Position numbers and translations under genes: made by a program. The notes below the pieces were generated by a model, which saw only the letters and a program-made list of their open reading frames with translations, searched no databases and was not told the DNA's origin. A DNA stretch of 64,000 bases from Streptacidiphilus rugosus AM-16 (GTDB lineage: Bacteria; Actinomycetota; Actinomycetes; Streptomycetales; Streptomycetaceae). Below, piece by piece: positions 1 to 11,643 of this stretch. The DNA lies in assembly GCF_000744655.1 (NCBI RefSeq), contig NZ_JQMJ01000004.1:3410001-3474000 (forward strand). Direction: 5' to 3'. Position 1 is the first letter of the stretch. Each line of letters starts with the position of its first letter.

Positions 1-1106
1 AGGGTCAGGTCGGGACCCTCGTAGTCGATGACGTGCGAGCCCGGGGCCATGCCGGCCAGGATCTCCAGGTCGAGCAGCGACTCGATGCCGACGTTGATGT
101 TCGGGTTCGGCGCGACGGTCGGACCGCCGTCGACCGGGACCACGCTCACCGGCACATGGGTGCCGTAGCAGGCCTGGTAGGCGGCGAGGTCGGAGGCGCT
201 GTACCGCTCCCACTCCAGGACGCCGACGGTCACGCCGGCGCCGGTGGTGGAGGTGTGGTCCATGCCGTACACGGACGCGAGGTTCTGCGCGCTGTACCAG
301 CCGTTGCCGTCGGAGCTGCTGCGGCCGGTCTCGTTCTGGATGGTCTGCTCGACTCCGGCGATGCCGGTGCTGCAGAACTGCGGCCCGGAGTCGCTGGGCG
401 TGACCGCCCGCGCGACGCGCGTGCTCTTGGTCGACTTGCTGACGACGGCGGCGTTCTTGGACGCGCCGACGATGTGGTTGGCGACCGGACGGAAGGTCGC
501 GTCCAGACCGGCGATGCCGGTCAGCTGCGCGGCCACGGCACCGCTGATCTGCGGCGCGGAGGTGTTCAGGAAGCCGGTCGTGCCGTCCTTGAGACGGTAC
601 GACGCGAAGCCGGTGTGGAAGGCCTTGGCGGCCTGGCCCACGGTGGTCCTGACCGGGATGGAGAGACGGTCGGCGCTGACCGCGCCGGGGGTGAGACCCT
701 CGGCGCGCAGCGAGGCCTCGACCGCCGCGATGGTCTGCGGGGTGGCCCCGTAGACCTTCCCGAACTGACCCTTCGACAGGTAGTGGTGGTACAGCGGGTT
801 GTGCTTGGTGGTGACCGCCTTGGCGAGGGCCCGCACCTCCGCGGGGTCCCGCGGCTGGAGGTTGACGCTCAGGCGGAGCGCGGTGTCGTCCGACGGCGCG
901 CCGACCTGGACGGCGCCGACCGGGGCCTGCGGGGCGGAACCGACCCGCTGCGGGCTCGCGGAGACCGCGCCCGGCTGGCCCACCGGCGAGGCGTTGGCGG
1001 TGGCAAGAGCAAAAGAACCGCCCACCAGGGCGGTGGCCGCGATGGCGGCGGGCAGCCCGAAACGGCGGGCTCGCCGATGCTTGGGCGCGTTGACCTGCAA
1101 GGCCAT
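1..1106 (-). CDS. Secreted S53 family (sedolisin/kumamolisin) peptidase, partial
   Basis: The gene runs off the left edge; about 368 N-terminal residues are visible. It starts at ATG 1106 with AGGAG just upstream. Residues 1-40 form a signal peptide: KHRRARR, then a hydrophobic stretch ending near ALATANA. A pro-domain of the pro-kumamolisin type follows ([14 protein letters not shown] and similar), then the start of the catalytic domain. The segment GIESLLDLE matches the sedolisin ExxxD catalytic pair, here E342 and D346. The SGTSxS serine motif would lie outside the window. S53 enzymes are acid-active endopeptidases secreted as zymogens. The gene is downstream of tuf on the same strand but separated by a strong hairpin, so it probably has its own promoter. 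Confidence 0.85.
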   Translation of the reverse strand, partial: MALQVNAPKHRRARRFGLPAAIAATALVGGSFALATANASPVGQPGAVSASPQRVGSAPQAPVGAVQVGAPSDDTALRLSVNLQPRDPAEVRALAKAVTTKHNPLYHHYLSKGQFGKVYGATPQTIAAVEASLRAEGLTPGAVSADRLSIPVRTTVGQAAKAFHTGFASYRLKDGTTGFLNTSAPQISGAVAAQLTGIAGLDATFRPVANHIVGASKNAAVVSKSTKSTRVARAVTPSDSGPQFCSTGIAGVEQTIQNETGRSSSDGNGWYSAQNLASVYGMDHTSTTGAGVTVGVLEWERYSASDLAAYQACYGTHVPVSVVPVDGGPTVAPNPNINVGIESLLDLEILAGMAPGSHVIDYEGPDLT

Positions 1107-1452
1107 ACAGACACTCCTAGGAACTGGGCCGAGGTCCGGTCCAGGGAGGAGGTGTCCGGTGTGCCGCGTCTGGATCACAGCTGCGTCAGCTGTCGCACAG
1201 AAACGCGCATCCCCCGTACGAAGAGCCGTTCGGCCAGTCCCCCTCCTGGGTGAACGATGCACCTGTCTATCAGGGATGTGTCATACGTGTGCACGATCAA
1301 TGGGTGTTCTGTCGCATTTTGACAGCACTGGGCGGGCGCATGTGACGGAAGTCACAGGAGGGCAGAAACGAGCGGACCCCGCTCCCCCGTCCGCGAGGAC
1401 GGGAGAGCGGGGTCCGAGTGGTACAGGAGTACCTGGCCCGAAGGATCCGGAA
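1107..1452. other. Intergenic region between tuf and the S53 protease gene
   Basis: This 346-base stretch holds the tuf terminator (1374-1415) next to tuf, then sequence with somewhat lower GC around 1250-1330 that probably carries the protease promoter. I see no small gene with a credible ribosome binding site. Confidence 0.5.
1374..1415 (-). terminator. tuf terminator hairpin
   Basis: GGACCCC-GCTC and its complement GAGC-GGGGTCC bracket an inner CCCGTCC/GGACGGG stem, giving a long near-perfect hairpin 38 bases after the tuf stop. There is no long T run, which is usual in actinomycetes. Confidence 0.75.
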
Positions 1453-2646
<1,194 letters not shown>

Positions 2647-2798
2647 TTTGGGGTCCTCCTGAGGACAGTTTCTGTACGCCGTTCGACGTCAGGTGGTCTG
2701 GTTGGGGGCCGGAGGGGCCCGGGGTTCACCGTTCGGGTGAACCCCAGGACCACCTCCTCACAGCCTAAGGGGTGTTACGTACCGGAATGTTCCGGTCG

Positions 2799-4904
<2,106 letters not shown>

Positions 4905-4946
4905 GGTGGCTCAGCTCTCTCAATCGTGTTTCGAAGGGGGTACGGA

Positions 4947-5417
4947 CTACCAGCGGTAGTGCGCGAAGGCCTTGTTGGACTCGGCCATCTTGTGGGTGTC
5001 CTCGCGACGCTTCACGGAGGCGCCCAGACCGTTGCTCGCGTCCAGGATCTCGTTGAGCAGACGCTCGGTCATGGTCTTCTCGCGACGGGCGCGGGAGTAG
5101 CCGACGAGCCAGCGCAGGGCCAGCGTGTTGGCGCGGCCGGGCTTGACCTCGACCGGCACCTGGTAGGTCGCGCCACCGACGCGGCGGGACTTGACCTCGA
5201 GAGTCGGCTTGACGTTCTCCAGGGCGCGCTTGAGCGCGACCACCGGGTCGTTGCCGGTCTTCTCGCGGACGCCCTCGAGGGCGCCGTACACGATGCGCTC
5301 GGCGGTGGAGCGCTTGCCGTGCAGGAGGATCTTGTTGACGAGCTGGGTCACCACAGGGGAGCCGTAAACCGGGTCGATGATGACCGGGCGCTTCGGGGCA
5401 GGGCCCTTACGAGGCAT
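4947..5417 (-). CDS. rpsG: 30S ribosomal protein S7
   Basis: A 156-residue S7 ([10 protein letters not shown]... to ...NKAFAHYRW), full length. It binds the 3' major domain of 16S rRNA and nucleates assembly of the head of the small subunit. Only three bases separate the rpsL stop from this ATG. The Shine-Dalgarno AAGGAG therefore lies inside the last codons of rpsL (the KKEK end), so translation of the two genes should be coupled. Confidence 0.98.
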   Translation of the reverse strand: MPRKGPAPKRPVIIDPVYGSPVVTQLVNKILLHGKRSTAERIVYGALEGVREKTGNDPVVALKRALENVKPTLEVKSRRVGGATYQVPVEVKPGRANTLALRWLVGYSRARREKTMTERLLNEILDASNGLGASVKRREDTHKMAESNKAFAHYRW

Positions 5418-5420
5418 TTT

Positions 5421-5792
5421 TTACTTCTCCTTCTTGGCGCCGTAGCGGCTGCGGGCCTGCTTGCGGTTCTTCACACCCTGGGTGTCGAGAGAGCCGCGGA
5501 TGATCTTGTAACGCACACCCGGCAGGTCCTTCACACGACCGCCACGCACGAGCACGATGGAGTGCTCCTGCAGGTTGTGGCCCTCGCCCGGAATGTAGGC
5601 GGTGACCTCGATCCCGCTGGTGAGGCGCACACGGGCGACCTTACGCAGAGCCGAGTTCGGCTTCTTCGGGGTGGTCGTGTACACACGCGTGCAGACGCCG
5701 CGGCGCTGGGGCGAACCCTTCAGTGCGGGCGTCTTGTTCTTCTCGACCTTGTCCTGCCGGCCCTTTCGGACCAGCTGCTGGATCGTAGGCAC
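5421..5792 (-). CDS. rpsL: 30S ribosomal protein S12
   Basis: A 123-residue S12, part of the decoding centre. I place the start at GTG 5792 ([11 protein letters not shown]), which has GGAGATAC just upstream and the usual family N-terminus. An in-frame ATG 24 bases further upstream has no support. The streptomycin hot-spot lysines are wild type: [10 protein letters not shown] and GGRVKDLPG are both intact. Residue 25 is Lys (PALKGSP). From memory many streptomycete S12 proteins have Glu there and mycobacterial ones have Lys. First gene of the str operon. Confidence 0.97.
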   Translation of the reverse strand: MPTIQQLVRKGRQDKVEKNKTPALKGSPQRRGVCTRVYTTTPKKPNSALRKVARVRLTSGIEVTAYIPGEGHNLQEHSIVLVRGGRVKDLPGVRYKIIRGSLDTQGVKNRKQARSRYGAKKEK

Positions 5793-6118
5793 CGTATCTC
5801 CGATTCTCTGTGCCAAGGCTGGTGAAACTAACCTGGTGCGTCACGCGCCGACTCCCCGACCCACGCGGTCGGGTGTGTCGGGCACCTTGCACGTCCCCGA
5901 ACTGGCGAAGCTCGGATGTGTGGAAGCGCGGTATCCCATGGCGCGGCGGCCAGAATGCACGCACGCGCGAGAGACCCGGGGACACCCCAGGCACAAGGTC
6001 AGAGCGTACCTAGCGCAAAGGCGCGGGTCAAAACAAATGCGTGTGGACCCAAGGCGCGACTGTCAAGCCACTGGGCCGAATGGGTGAGCGGACGGCGGCG
6101 GACCGCCGGGACGATCTC
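5793..6118. promoter_or_regulatory. Upstream region of the rpsL-rpsG-fusA operon
   Basis: A 326-base stretch without a gene between the rpsL start and the stop of the DUF1707 gene, both read leftwards. It must contain the str operon promoter. I could not pick unambiguous -10 and -35 boxes by eye. No credible small open frame was found. Confidence 0.45.
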
Positions 6119-6781
6119 TCAGGGACCGACCGGACCGCTCCCCGCGACGATTCCGAACAGGAAGATCAGCACCCACAGCACGGAACCGAGACTGCCGAGG
6201 ACGATACCCGCCGTGGCCATGCCCTGGCCGTCCTCGTCCCGGTCGCGCAGCTGCCGTTTGGCGATCACGCCGCAGATCACCGCCGGCACACCGGACAGCC
6301 CCGCGGTGAAGACCTGGGCCAGTCCGAGCAGCAGCGCCGCGACCGACGCGCCGTTGGTGCGTCGCCGCACCGGCGGCCACGGGGGCGGGCCGTAGTAGTA
6401 CGGACGCGGGTAGCCGTAGGGCGGGGGCGGCAGCGGCGCCGGGGGCTGGAAGAGCTGCGGCGCGGGCGGATACGTCGGGGCGGGCATCGGCGTGGGCATC
6501 GGGCCGACCGGCAGGTCCTGCACCAGCTGCGCGAGCTGGCCGTAGGTCTGCGCGGCCTGCGCGGCGGCGGCCCGGTCCTGGTACTCGTCCAGGGCGAGCC
6601 TGCCCTCGGCGAACGCCGCCTTCAGCACGTCGACGGTGCGTTCCCGGTCGGCCTGCGCGGCGCGCATGGCCTCCTGCGGGAACGGCACGGGCGCCACCGG
6701 CACCGGCGGCACAGGCGGACCCGCCGGCCGCGTCGCCCGCTGCCACGGGTCCATCGGTTGCATGGGCTGCATCATGGACAC
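6119..6781 (-). CDS. DUF1707/DUF4190-type membrane protein
   Basis: A 220-residue protein. I chose GTG 6781 because GGAGG lies 5 bases upstream. A second in-frame ATG follows two codons later. The N-terminal third contains a DUF1707-like segment (RAAQADRERTVDVLKAAFAEGRL, then LDEYQDRAAAA), which occurs in actinobacterial membrane-associated proteins. A Pro/Tyr-rich linker of about 50 residues follows (PPPPYGYPRPYYYG). The C-terminal part has two hydrophobic helices around a KRQLRDRDEDGQGMA loop, as in DUF4190 proteins. Function unknown; probably membrane-anchored at the C-terminus. It lies between the str operon and a DUF2637 gene on the same strand. Confidence 0.75.
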   Translation of the reverse strand: MSMMQPMQPMDPWQRATRPAGPPVPPVPVAPVPFPQEAMRAAQADRERTVDVLKAAFAEGRLALDEYQDRAAAAQAAQTYGQLAQLVQDLPVGPMPTPMPAPTYPPAPQLFQPPAPLPPPPYGYPRPYYYGPPPWPPVRRRTNGASVAALLLGLAQVFTAGLSGVPAVICGVIAKRQLRDRDEDGQGMATAGIVLGSLGSVLWVLIFLFGIVAGSGPVGP

Positions 6782-6928
6782 TGCGACCTCCCCGCTCGCT
6801 CGCGTGCTCCCGCTCCCATAGTGCAAGACGAACGGCGGTCCCGCACGGTGCCCGATCCGGCGGACGAGGACTGTCGCCCAGTTGTGACAGACCTTCAGTC
6901 CGGGCCGCTCCGGACCGGAACGGGTGCG

Positions 6929-8227
6929 TCAGGACGAGGTCTCGACGCGCTCCGCGTAGCGCTGACGCAGCTCCAGCCAGTGACGGTCCAACAGCGCGGG
7001 CGCGACCTGGGTGCCGTAGTGGGCGGCCAGGTACTCGCTGAGTCGCTGCGGGTCGGGCTGGTGGCCGAAGTTGTCCATGTAGGAGCTGAGCGCCTCGAAG
7101 TAGAGGTCGAAGGCCTGCTCGGGCTCGGCGCGCGGGGAGAACCAGGCCTCGGGGCCGGGGTCGGGCTGGGGCGGCTGCTGGTTCGGCAGCCAGCCGATGC
7201 CGCGGGTGGACGGGTCGGCGGGGGTCTCCACCTCCTCCCCCTCCGGGGCCGGGGCCCCGTCGGGGTCGCTCAGCGGCCGGCGGTGCCGGTTGCGGGCGAG
7301 GGTGTTCAGCACGCCGACGGCGACCTTCGTCGGATCCGGGGCGGGGCCGACCAGCGGCGGTGCGGAGGCGGGCGCCACGGCTTCCTGCTGCGCCTCGGCG
7401 GCCTGACCCCCGGCCTGACCCCCGGCCTGACCTGCGGCGGTCGCGGGGACCTGGCCGGCGACCGGGGCGTGGGTCTGCGGCTGGGGGTGCGGCTCGTCGT
7501 GGGCGAGCGGGGCCTCCAGCGCCGGCGCGGCGATCGCCGCGGGTTCCGCGACCTGCGGCCGGCGCACCAGGTCGAGGTCGAGCGGAACGCCGTACCTGGC
7601 CAGCTTGAGCGGCAGCAGCATCTCCAGCGGCGCCCGGTAGCGCCAGCCGCGTCCGAACTGTGCGCGCAGGTGGGTCCGGTAGACCAGGCGGTTCTGCTCC
7701 AGCCGGATCACCTCGTCGTAGGAGCGCAGCTCCCAGAGCTTCATCCGGCGCCACAGCCGGAAGGTCGGCACCGGGGAGAGGATCCAGCGGAGCAGGCGGA
7801 CCGACTCCATGTACTTGTCGGCGGTGATGTCCGCGATCCGGCCGACCGCGTGCCGCGCGGCCTCCACGACCACGATGAAGAGCAGCGGGATGATCGCGTG
7901 CATGCCCATCGCCAGGGCGTCGCCCCAGGAGGAGGCGGCGTTGAAGACGATCGTCCCGACGGTCAGCAGCCAGGCGGCCTGACGCAGCAGTGGGAAGGGG
8001 ATGCGCAGCCAGGTGAGCACCAGGTCGAGCGCGAGCAGCACCGCGATGCCGACGTCGACGCCGATGGGGAAGACGTAGGCGAACAACCCGAAGCCCTTGC
8101 GGGCGGCGAGGTCGCGCACGGCGGAGTAGGAACCGGCGAAGCCGATTCCGGCGATGATGAACGCACCGGCCGCCACCGCGCCGATGAGGGCGCGGTGGGC
8201 CTTGGTTATCACGGGGCGGTCGGCCAT
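6929..8227 (-). CDS. DUF2637 family membrane protein
   Basis: About 432 residues from ATG 8227 (MADRPVITKAHR). An upstream in-frame ATG would add 30 residues but has no ribosome binding site. Residues about 10-130 contain four transmembrane helices (IGAVAAGAFIIAGIGFAGS, FGLFAYVFPIGVDVGIAVLL and two more), the DUF2637 core. The remainder is cytoplasmic and acidic/Ala-Pro rich, with a possible winged-helix-like C-terminus (DPQRLSEYLAAHYGTQVAP). DUF2637 proteins occur in Streptomyces chromosomes and next to plasmid spread genes; their role is unknown. Divergent from the DUF2786 gene. Confidence 0.75.
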   Translation of the reverse strand: MADRPVITKAHRALIGAVAAGAFIIAGIGFAGSYSAVRDLAARKGFGLFAYVFPIGVDVGIAVLLALDLVLTWLRIPFPLLRQAAWLLTVGTIVFNAASSWGDALAMGMHAIIPLLFIVVVEAARHAVGRIADITADKYMESVRLLRWILSPVPTFRLWRRMKLWELRSYDEVIRLEQNRLVYRTHLRAQFGRGWRYRAPLEMLLPLKLARYGVPLDLDLVRRPQVAEPAAIAAPALEAPLAHDEPHPQPQTHAPVAGQVPATAAGQAGGQAGGQAAEAQQEAVAPASAPPLVGPAPDPTKVAVGVLNTLARNRHRRPLSDPDGAPAPEGEEVETPADPSTRGIGWLPNQQPPQPDPGPEAWFSPRAEPEQAFDLYFEALSSYMDNFGHQPDPQRLSEYLAAHYGTQVAPALLDRHWLELRQRYAERVETSS

Positions 8228-8463
8228 GGGGCGTGCTCGCTTCGTGGTGATCGTGCTGACCGTGGGACCCCGGGGGGACGGGGCGGGGACAGCTTGCCAC
8301 ATACAAGCGTCGGACATGTGATCGAGTCAGCCGTGATCGGCAACCAGTGGGCCCCGTGTGCGAATTGTGACCTGGGGCGCACTTTCGCGGCGCGCTCGTG
8401 GAGCCCCCGGCGAGCTGCTGAAACACTGGTCGCACCGGGCCGTACCGAGCGTGAGGCAGCACG

Positions 8464-9828
8464 ATGAGCAAGAGCAACCAGCAGCGCCGTGCACGGAGGA
8501 AGCACGAGCGCGCGGCGCGCGAGCGCCACGCCGCGCAGCACCACGCCGCCCACGCCGCCGCCGCGCCTCCGCCGCCGGAGGATCTGCCGGTCCCCGAGCT
8601 GGTCTCCCGCGCGGTCCACGCGGCGGGCGGCGCGCACCCGGATCTGGCCGAGGTGGTCGTCGAGGACTGGGCCTCACGGCTGGCGGCCCGCGCGTCCGAG
8701 CGGGGCCGGGTGGACCGGGAGCTGCTGAACCAGGGCGAACAGTTGCTGTCGGTGCTGTGGGGGCAGGCCTTCTGGCGTCCGGCGGATCTGGTCCGGCTGA
8801 CGCGCCGTCGGCTGAAGCCGGCCCATGTCGCCCTGGCCGTCGCCCTGATCGCGGCGGAGGCCAGGCGCTACTCCCCCGCCGCCTTCGACCGCCGCTGGAC
8901 GGACCAGCTGCGTGAGATCGAGGCGGTCGTCCGCTGGGAGCGCGACGAGGCCTGGCTGGACGAGGCCGCGGCGGAGCTGCGCCTGGACCGCTTCTCCGCG
9001 CTGGCCTGCCTGCTGGAGCTGCTCGGAATGTGGTCCACCGCCCCCGTGCTCACCCAGGTCGGTCCGGTGCCTGGGCGGTCCGCGGCGCCCCGCCCCTCGC
9101 TGACCGAGCCGGTGGCCGGTGAGCCCAAGCTGCTGGCCAGGATCCGCGCGCTGCTGGCCAAGGCCGAGTCGACGGAGTATCCGGAGGAGGCCGAGGCCTT
9201 CACCGCCAAGGCGCAGGAGCTGATGACCCGTCACAGCATCGACGAGGCGCTGCTGGCGGCCCGCAGCGGCCGCGCGGACGCCCCGGGCGCCTGCCGGATC
9301 GGCATCGACAGCCCCTACGAGAACGCCAAGGCCCTGCTGCTGGACGCGGTCGCGCAGGCCAACCGGGCCCGCTCGGTCTGGGACAAGCAGAACGGCTTCT
9401 GCACCGTCGTCGGCTTCGAGAGCGACCTCGACGCGGTCGAACTGCTCTTCACCTCCCTGCTGGTGCAGGCGGTCGCCGCCATGAACAGCAGCGAGGTGCA
9501 GCGCAGCGGCCGCAGCCGCTCCTTCCGGCAGTCCTTCCTGGTCGCCTACGCCTCGCGGATCCGCGAGCGGCTCACCGCCGCCACCGCCAAGGCCACCGCC
9601 GAGGCCACGGTCCCGGTCGCCGACGCCGAGGTCACCGCAGACCCGGGAGAGCTGCTGCCGGTGCTGGCCGCCCGCGAGGAGGCGGTGGAGGAGCAGACCG
9701 CGGTGCTCTTCCCCCGTACCACGACCGGCCGGGCCATCCGGGCCACCGACTGGGAGGGCTGGCAGCAGGGCCAGGCCGCCGCCGACCGCGCCCGCCTGCA
9801 CGGCCACGACCCCGCTCTTGACGGCTGA
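8464..9828 (+). CDS. DUF2786 domain protein
   Basis: A 454-residue protein starting at ATG 8464 with a very basic, His/Ala-rich N-terminus (MSKSNQQRRARRKHERAARE). The DUF2786 signature is at about residues 222-265: KLLARIRALLAKAEST and AFTAKAQELMTRHSIDEALL. The C-terminal half includes an RSRSFRQSFLVAYASRIRER helix. DUF2786 is found in phage and actinobacterial proteins of unknown function; the basic tail suggests nucleic-acid contact, which is inference. It is the first plus-strand gene of the island and is divergent from the DUF2637 gene across 236 bases. Confidence 0.75.
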   Translation: MSKSNQQRRARRKHERAARERHAAQHHAAHAAAAPPPPEDLPVPELVSRAVHAAGGAHPDLAEVVVEDWASRLAARASERGRVDRELLNQGEQLLSVLWGQAFWRPADLVRLTRRRLKPAHVALAVALIAAEARRYSPAAFDRRWTDQLREIEAVVRWERDEAWLDEAAAELRLDRFSALACLLELLGMWSTAPVLTQVGPVPGRSAAPRPSLTEPVAGEPKLLARIRALLAKAESTEYPEEAEAFTAKAQELMTRHSIDEALLAARSGRADAPGACRIGIDSPYENAKALLLDAVAQANRARSVWDKQNGFCTVVGFESDLDAVELLFTSLLVQAVAAMNSSEVQRSGRSRSFRQSFLVAYASRIRERLTAATAKATAEATVPVADAEVTADPGELLPVLAAREEAVEEQTAVLFPRTTTGRAIRATDWEGWQQGQAAADRARLHGHDPALDG

Positions 9829-9945
9829 CGTGATCGCTCCGAATCTGCCAGGAACCGCCAAGAACCGGCCGCGTGAAGGAAGTTGGAAGAGTAGCGTCAT
9901 ATTTCGAACACGAGCGGAACCCATCATGCGATTTACGGGGGACCT

Positions 9946-10641
9946 GTGGCGACTCGTTGGGACAACGCCCTGGACGACCGGGTGCCCTTCCTGGCCCGGC
10001 TGGAGCAGGCGGAGCGCGAGGAACTGCTCGGGCTCGGGTATCCGATGCGCTTTCCGGCCCGCTCCATGGTCATCCACCAGGAGGAGCCGTCCACCCATGT
10101 GCTGCTCATCCTGTACGGATGGCTGAAGGTCACCGCCTCCGCGATGAACGGGTACGAGGCGTTACTGGCGTTACGCGGCCCCGGTGACATCGTCGGGGAG
10201 TCCGCCGCGCTGAGCGGCAGGCCCCGTTCGGCGACCGTCACCGCACTCGAAGAGGTCCGTGCCGTGGTCGTGGACAAGGACCGCTTCACCTGGTTTCTGC
10301 ACCGCTCCCCGCAGGTCGCCCTGCAACTGCTCGGCCTGACCGCCGACCGGATGCGCGTCGGCGACCGGCGCCGCCTGGAGTTCGCCGCACTCACCGTGAG
10401 CGAGCGGCTCTCCGGCCTGCTGCTGGAACTCGTCCGCACCCATGGCGTGCAGACCGACGAGGGCATACTCCTGGCCGTCCCGCTCAGCCAGCAGGAGCTG
10501 GCCGGCTCCGTGGGCGCCTCGCGGGAGGCGGTCACCCGGCTGCTGCGACGCCTCAGGGAGCGCGGCGTCCTGGTCACCCGGCGCCGCAGCCTGCTGGTGC
10601 TGCGCCCGGATCTGCTGCGCACCCCCGACCGCGAGCTCTGA
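9946..10641 (+). CDS. Crp/Fnr-type cyclic-nucleotide-binding transcription regulator
   Basis: A 231-residue protein. Start GTG 9946 (GGGGGA upstream). The N-terminal cNMP-binding beta-barrel spans about residues 15-125. Its phosphate-binding cassette reads GESAALSGRPRSATV, with E85, R94 and S95 matching the Crp positions that hold the ribose and the cyclic phosphate, so nucleotide binding looks possible. A dimer helix and a C-terminal winged helix follow; PLSQQELAGSVGASREAVTRLL is the recognition HTH. It sits 144 bases upstream of a class III nucleotide cyclase gene on the same strand, which suggests it may read that cyclase's product. The target promoter is not known. Confidence 0.88.
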   Translation: MATRWDNALDDRVPFLARLEQAEREELLGLGYPMRFPARSMVIHQEEPSTHVLLILYGWLKVTASAMNGYEALLALRGPGDIVGESAALSGRPRSATVTALEEVRAVVVDKDRFTWFLHRSPQVALQLLGLTADRMRVGDRRRLEFAALTVSERLSGLLLELVRTHGVQTDEGILLAVPLSQQELAGSVGASREAVTRLLRRLRERGVLVTRRRSLLVLRPDLLRTPDREL

Positions 10642-10785
10642 TCCACCTCCGCCCCACGCATGTTCCGCCAACTCCCTTGAAGCAAATGGGTATTCGGTCA
10701 CAGAACGGGTGAGCAATCCGTCCTCGTGCCGGCGCCGCGCCGCCCCCAGACTTCCAGCACCAGGGCCGAGCGGCGGAAGGCAGCC

Positions 10786-11643
10786 ATGTCCGATCCCATC
10801 AACCGCACCATCCTGCTGGCCGACATCGAACGCTTCGGCCGCCACGACGACGTGCAGCAGGTCTTCCTGCGCCGGGTGCTCTACGACGTGCTCAGGGACA
10901 CGCTCAGGGCGGCCGGCGTCGAGCCCGACGAGGCCCGGCTGGAGGACCGCGGGGACGCGGTGATGGCCCTGATCAGCTCGGCCATTCCGAAGACGCGCCT
11001 GTTGAAGGCGCTGCTGGAGGAGACTCCCGCCGCGCTGCACGGCTACAACCGGCTGGCCGCCAGGGACACCCAGGTGCGGCTGCGGCTGGTGCTGGCCGAG
11101 GGCGAGGTGGCCCTGCAGCAGCTGGCCGGCCTGGCCGCGGGTCCGGAGCGTGCGGTCGAGGGGGCCGTCGGCTCCGACCTCAACCAGGCGTTCCGGCTAC
11201 TCAACGCAGACGAGCTGCGTCAGCTGCTGCGCGAGCGCGCCGACGACTGCGTGCTCTGCGTCTCCGACCCGGTGTACAGGGGGATCGTCCGGCACGGATA
11301 CAGGGGGATCCGTCCGGACGACTTTCACCGGATCAGCCTGACCAGCAAGGAGGGCGAGCTCCATGCCTGGGTGCACGGCGGCCGGGTCGGGGGTCCCGGC
11401 ACGTCCGCCACCCAGGCCGAGCCCGCCGCTGCCTCCCGGCCCTCCGGCGGCGGTGCGCCGCCGTCGGAGGGCCGGGGGGTGCACTTCACCGGCGGCTCCC
11501 CCAGCTTCGGCGGCAGCCTGGTCCAGGGCGACCAGCACATCGTCTCCGGCGGCACCGTCCGCGACGTCCACGTCGGCAACGGCATCGGCAGCAGCGGAGC
11601 CGGCACGCCGAGAGCGCCGAGAGAGCCCGGTGAGCGGCCATGA
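10786..11643 (+). CDS. Class III nucleotide cyclase with C-terminal amyloid-like motif (PycC-like candidate)
   Basis: A 285-residue protein from ATG 10786 (GGAAGG upstream); an in-frame ATG 60 bases earlier lacks support. Residues 5-200 form a class III cyclase domain. Metal ligands D13 (LLADIERF) and D57 (EDRGDAV) are present, as is the N-x3-R pair N133/R137 (LNQAFRLLN) that stabilises the transition state. The lines RLRLVLAEGEV and the final strand also fit. A Gly/Ser/Pro linker leads to residues 233-264, a motif repeated in the next protein. The stop overlaps the next start (ATGA). In Pycsar systems such cyclases make cCMP or cUMP and activate a membrane or TIR effector. Here a PycTM-like gene lies downstream. 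The product nucleotide cannot be read from the sequence. Confidence 0.8.
   Translation: MSDPINRTILLADIERFGRHDDVQQVFLRRVLYDVLRDTLRAAGVEPDEARLEDRGDAVMALISSAIPKTRLLKALLEETPAALHGYNRLAARDTQVRLRLVLAEGEVALQQLAGLAAGPERAVEGAVGSDLNQAFRLLNADELRQLLRERADDCVLCVSDPVYRGIVRHGYRGIRPDDFHRISLTSKEGELHAWVHGGRVGGPGTSATQAEPAAASRPSGGGAPPSEGRGVHFTGGSPSFGGSLVQGDQHIVSGGTVRDVHVGNGIGSSGAGTPRAPREPGERP
11483..11577 (+). repeat. 95-bp perfect direct repeat, copy 1
   Basis: Identical at all 95 bases to 11857-11951, with a period of 374 bases. It is read in the same frame in both genes and encodes about 31 shared residues including FTGGSPSFGG and SLVQGDQHIVSGGTV. Identity at synonymous sites points to a recent duplication or gene conversion, or to strong constraint. 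Confidence 0.97.

Noticed and set aside
5421..5792. Lys25 in S12 considered as a streptomycin-resistance change
   Set aside because: Known resistance positions around the two lysines of TTPKKPNS and the later VKDLPG are wild type, and Lys at 25 is natural in mycobacterial S12.
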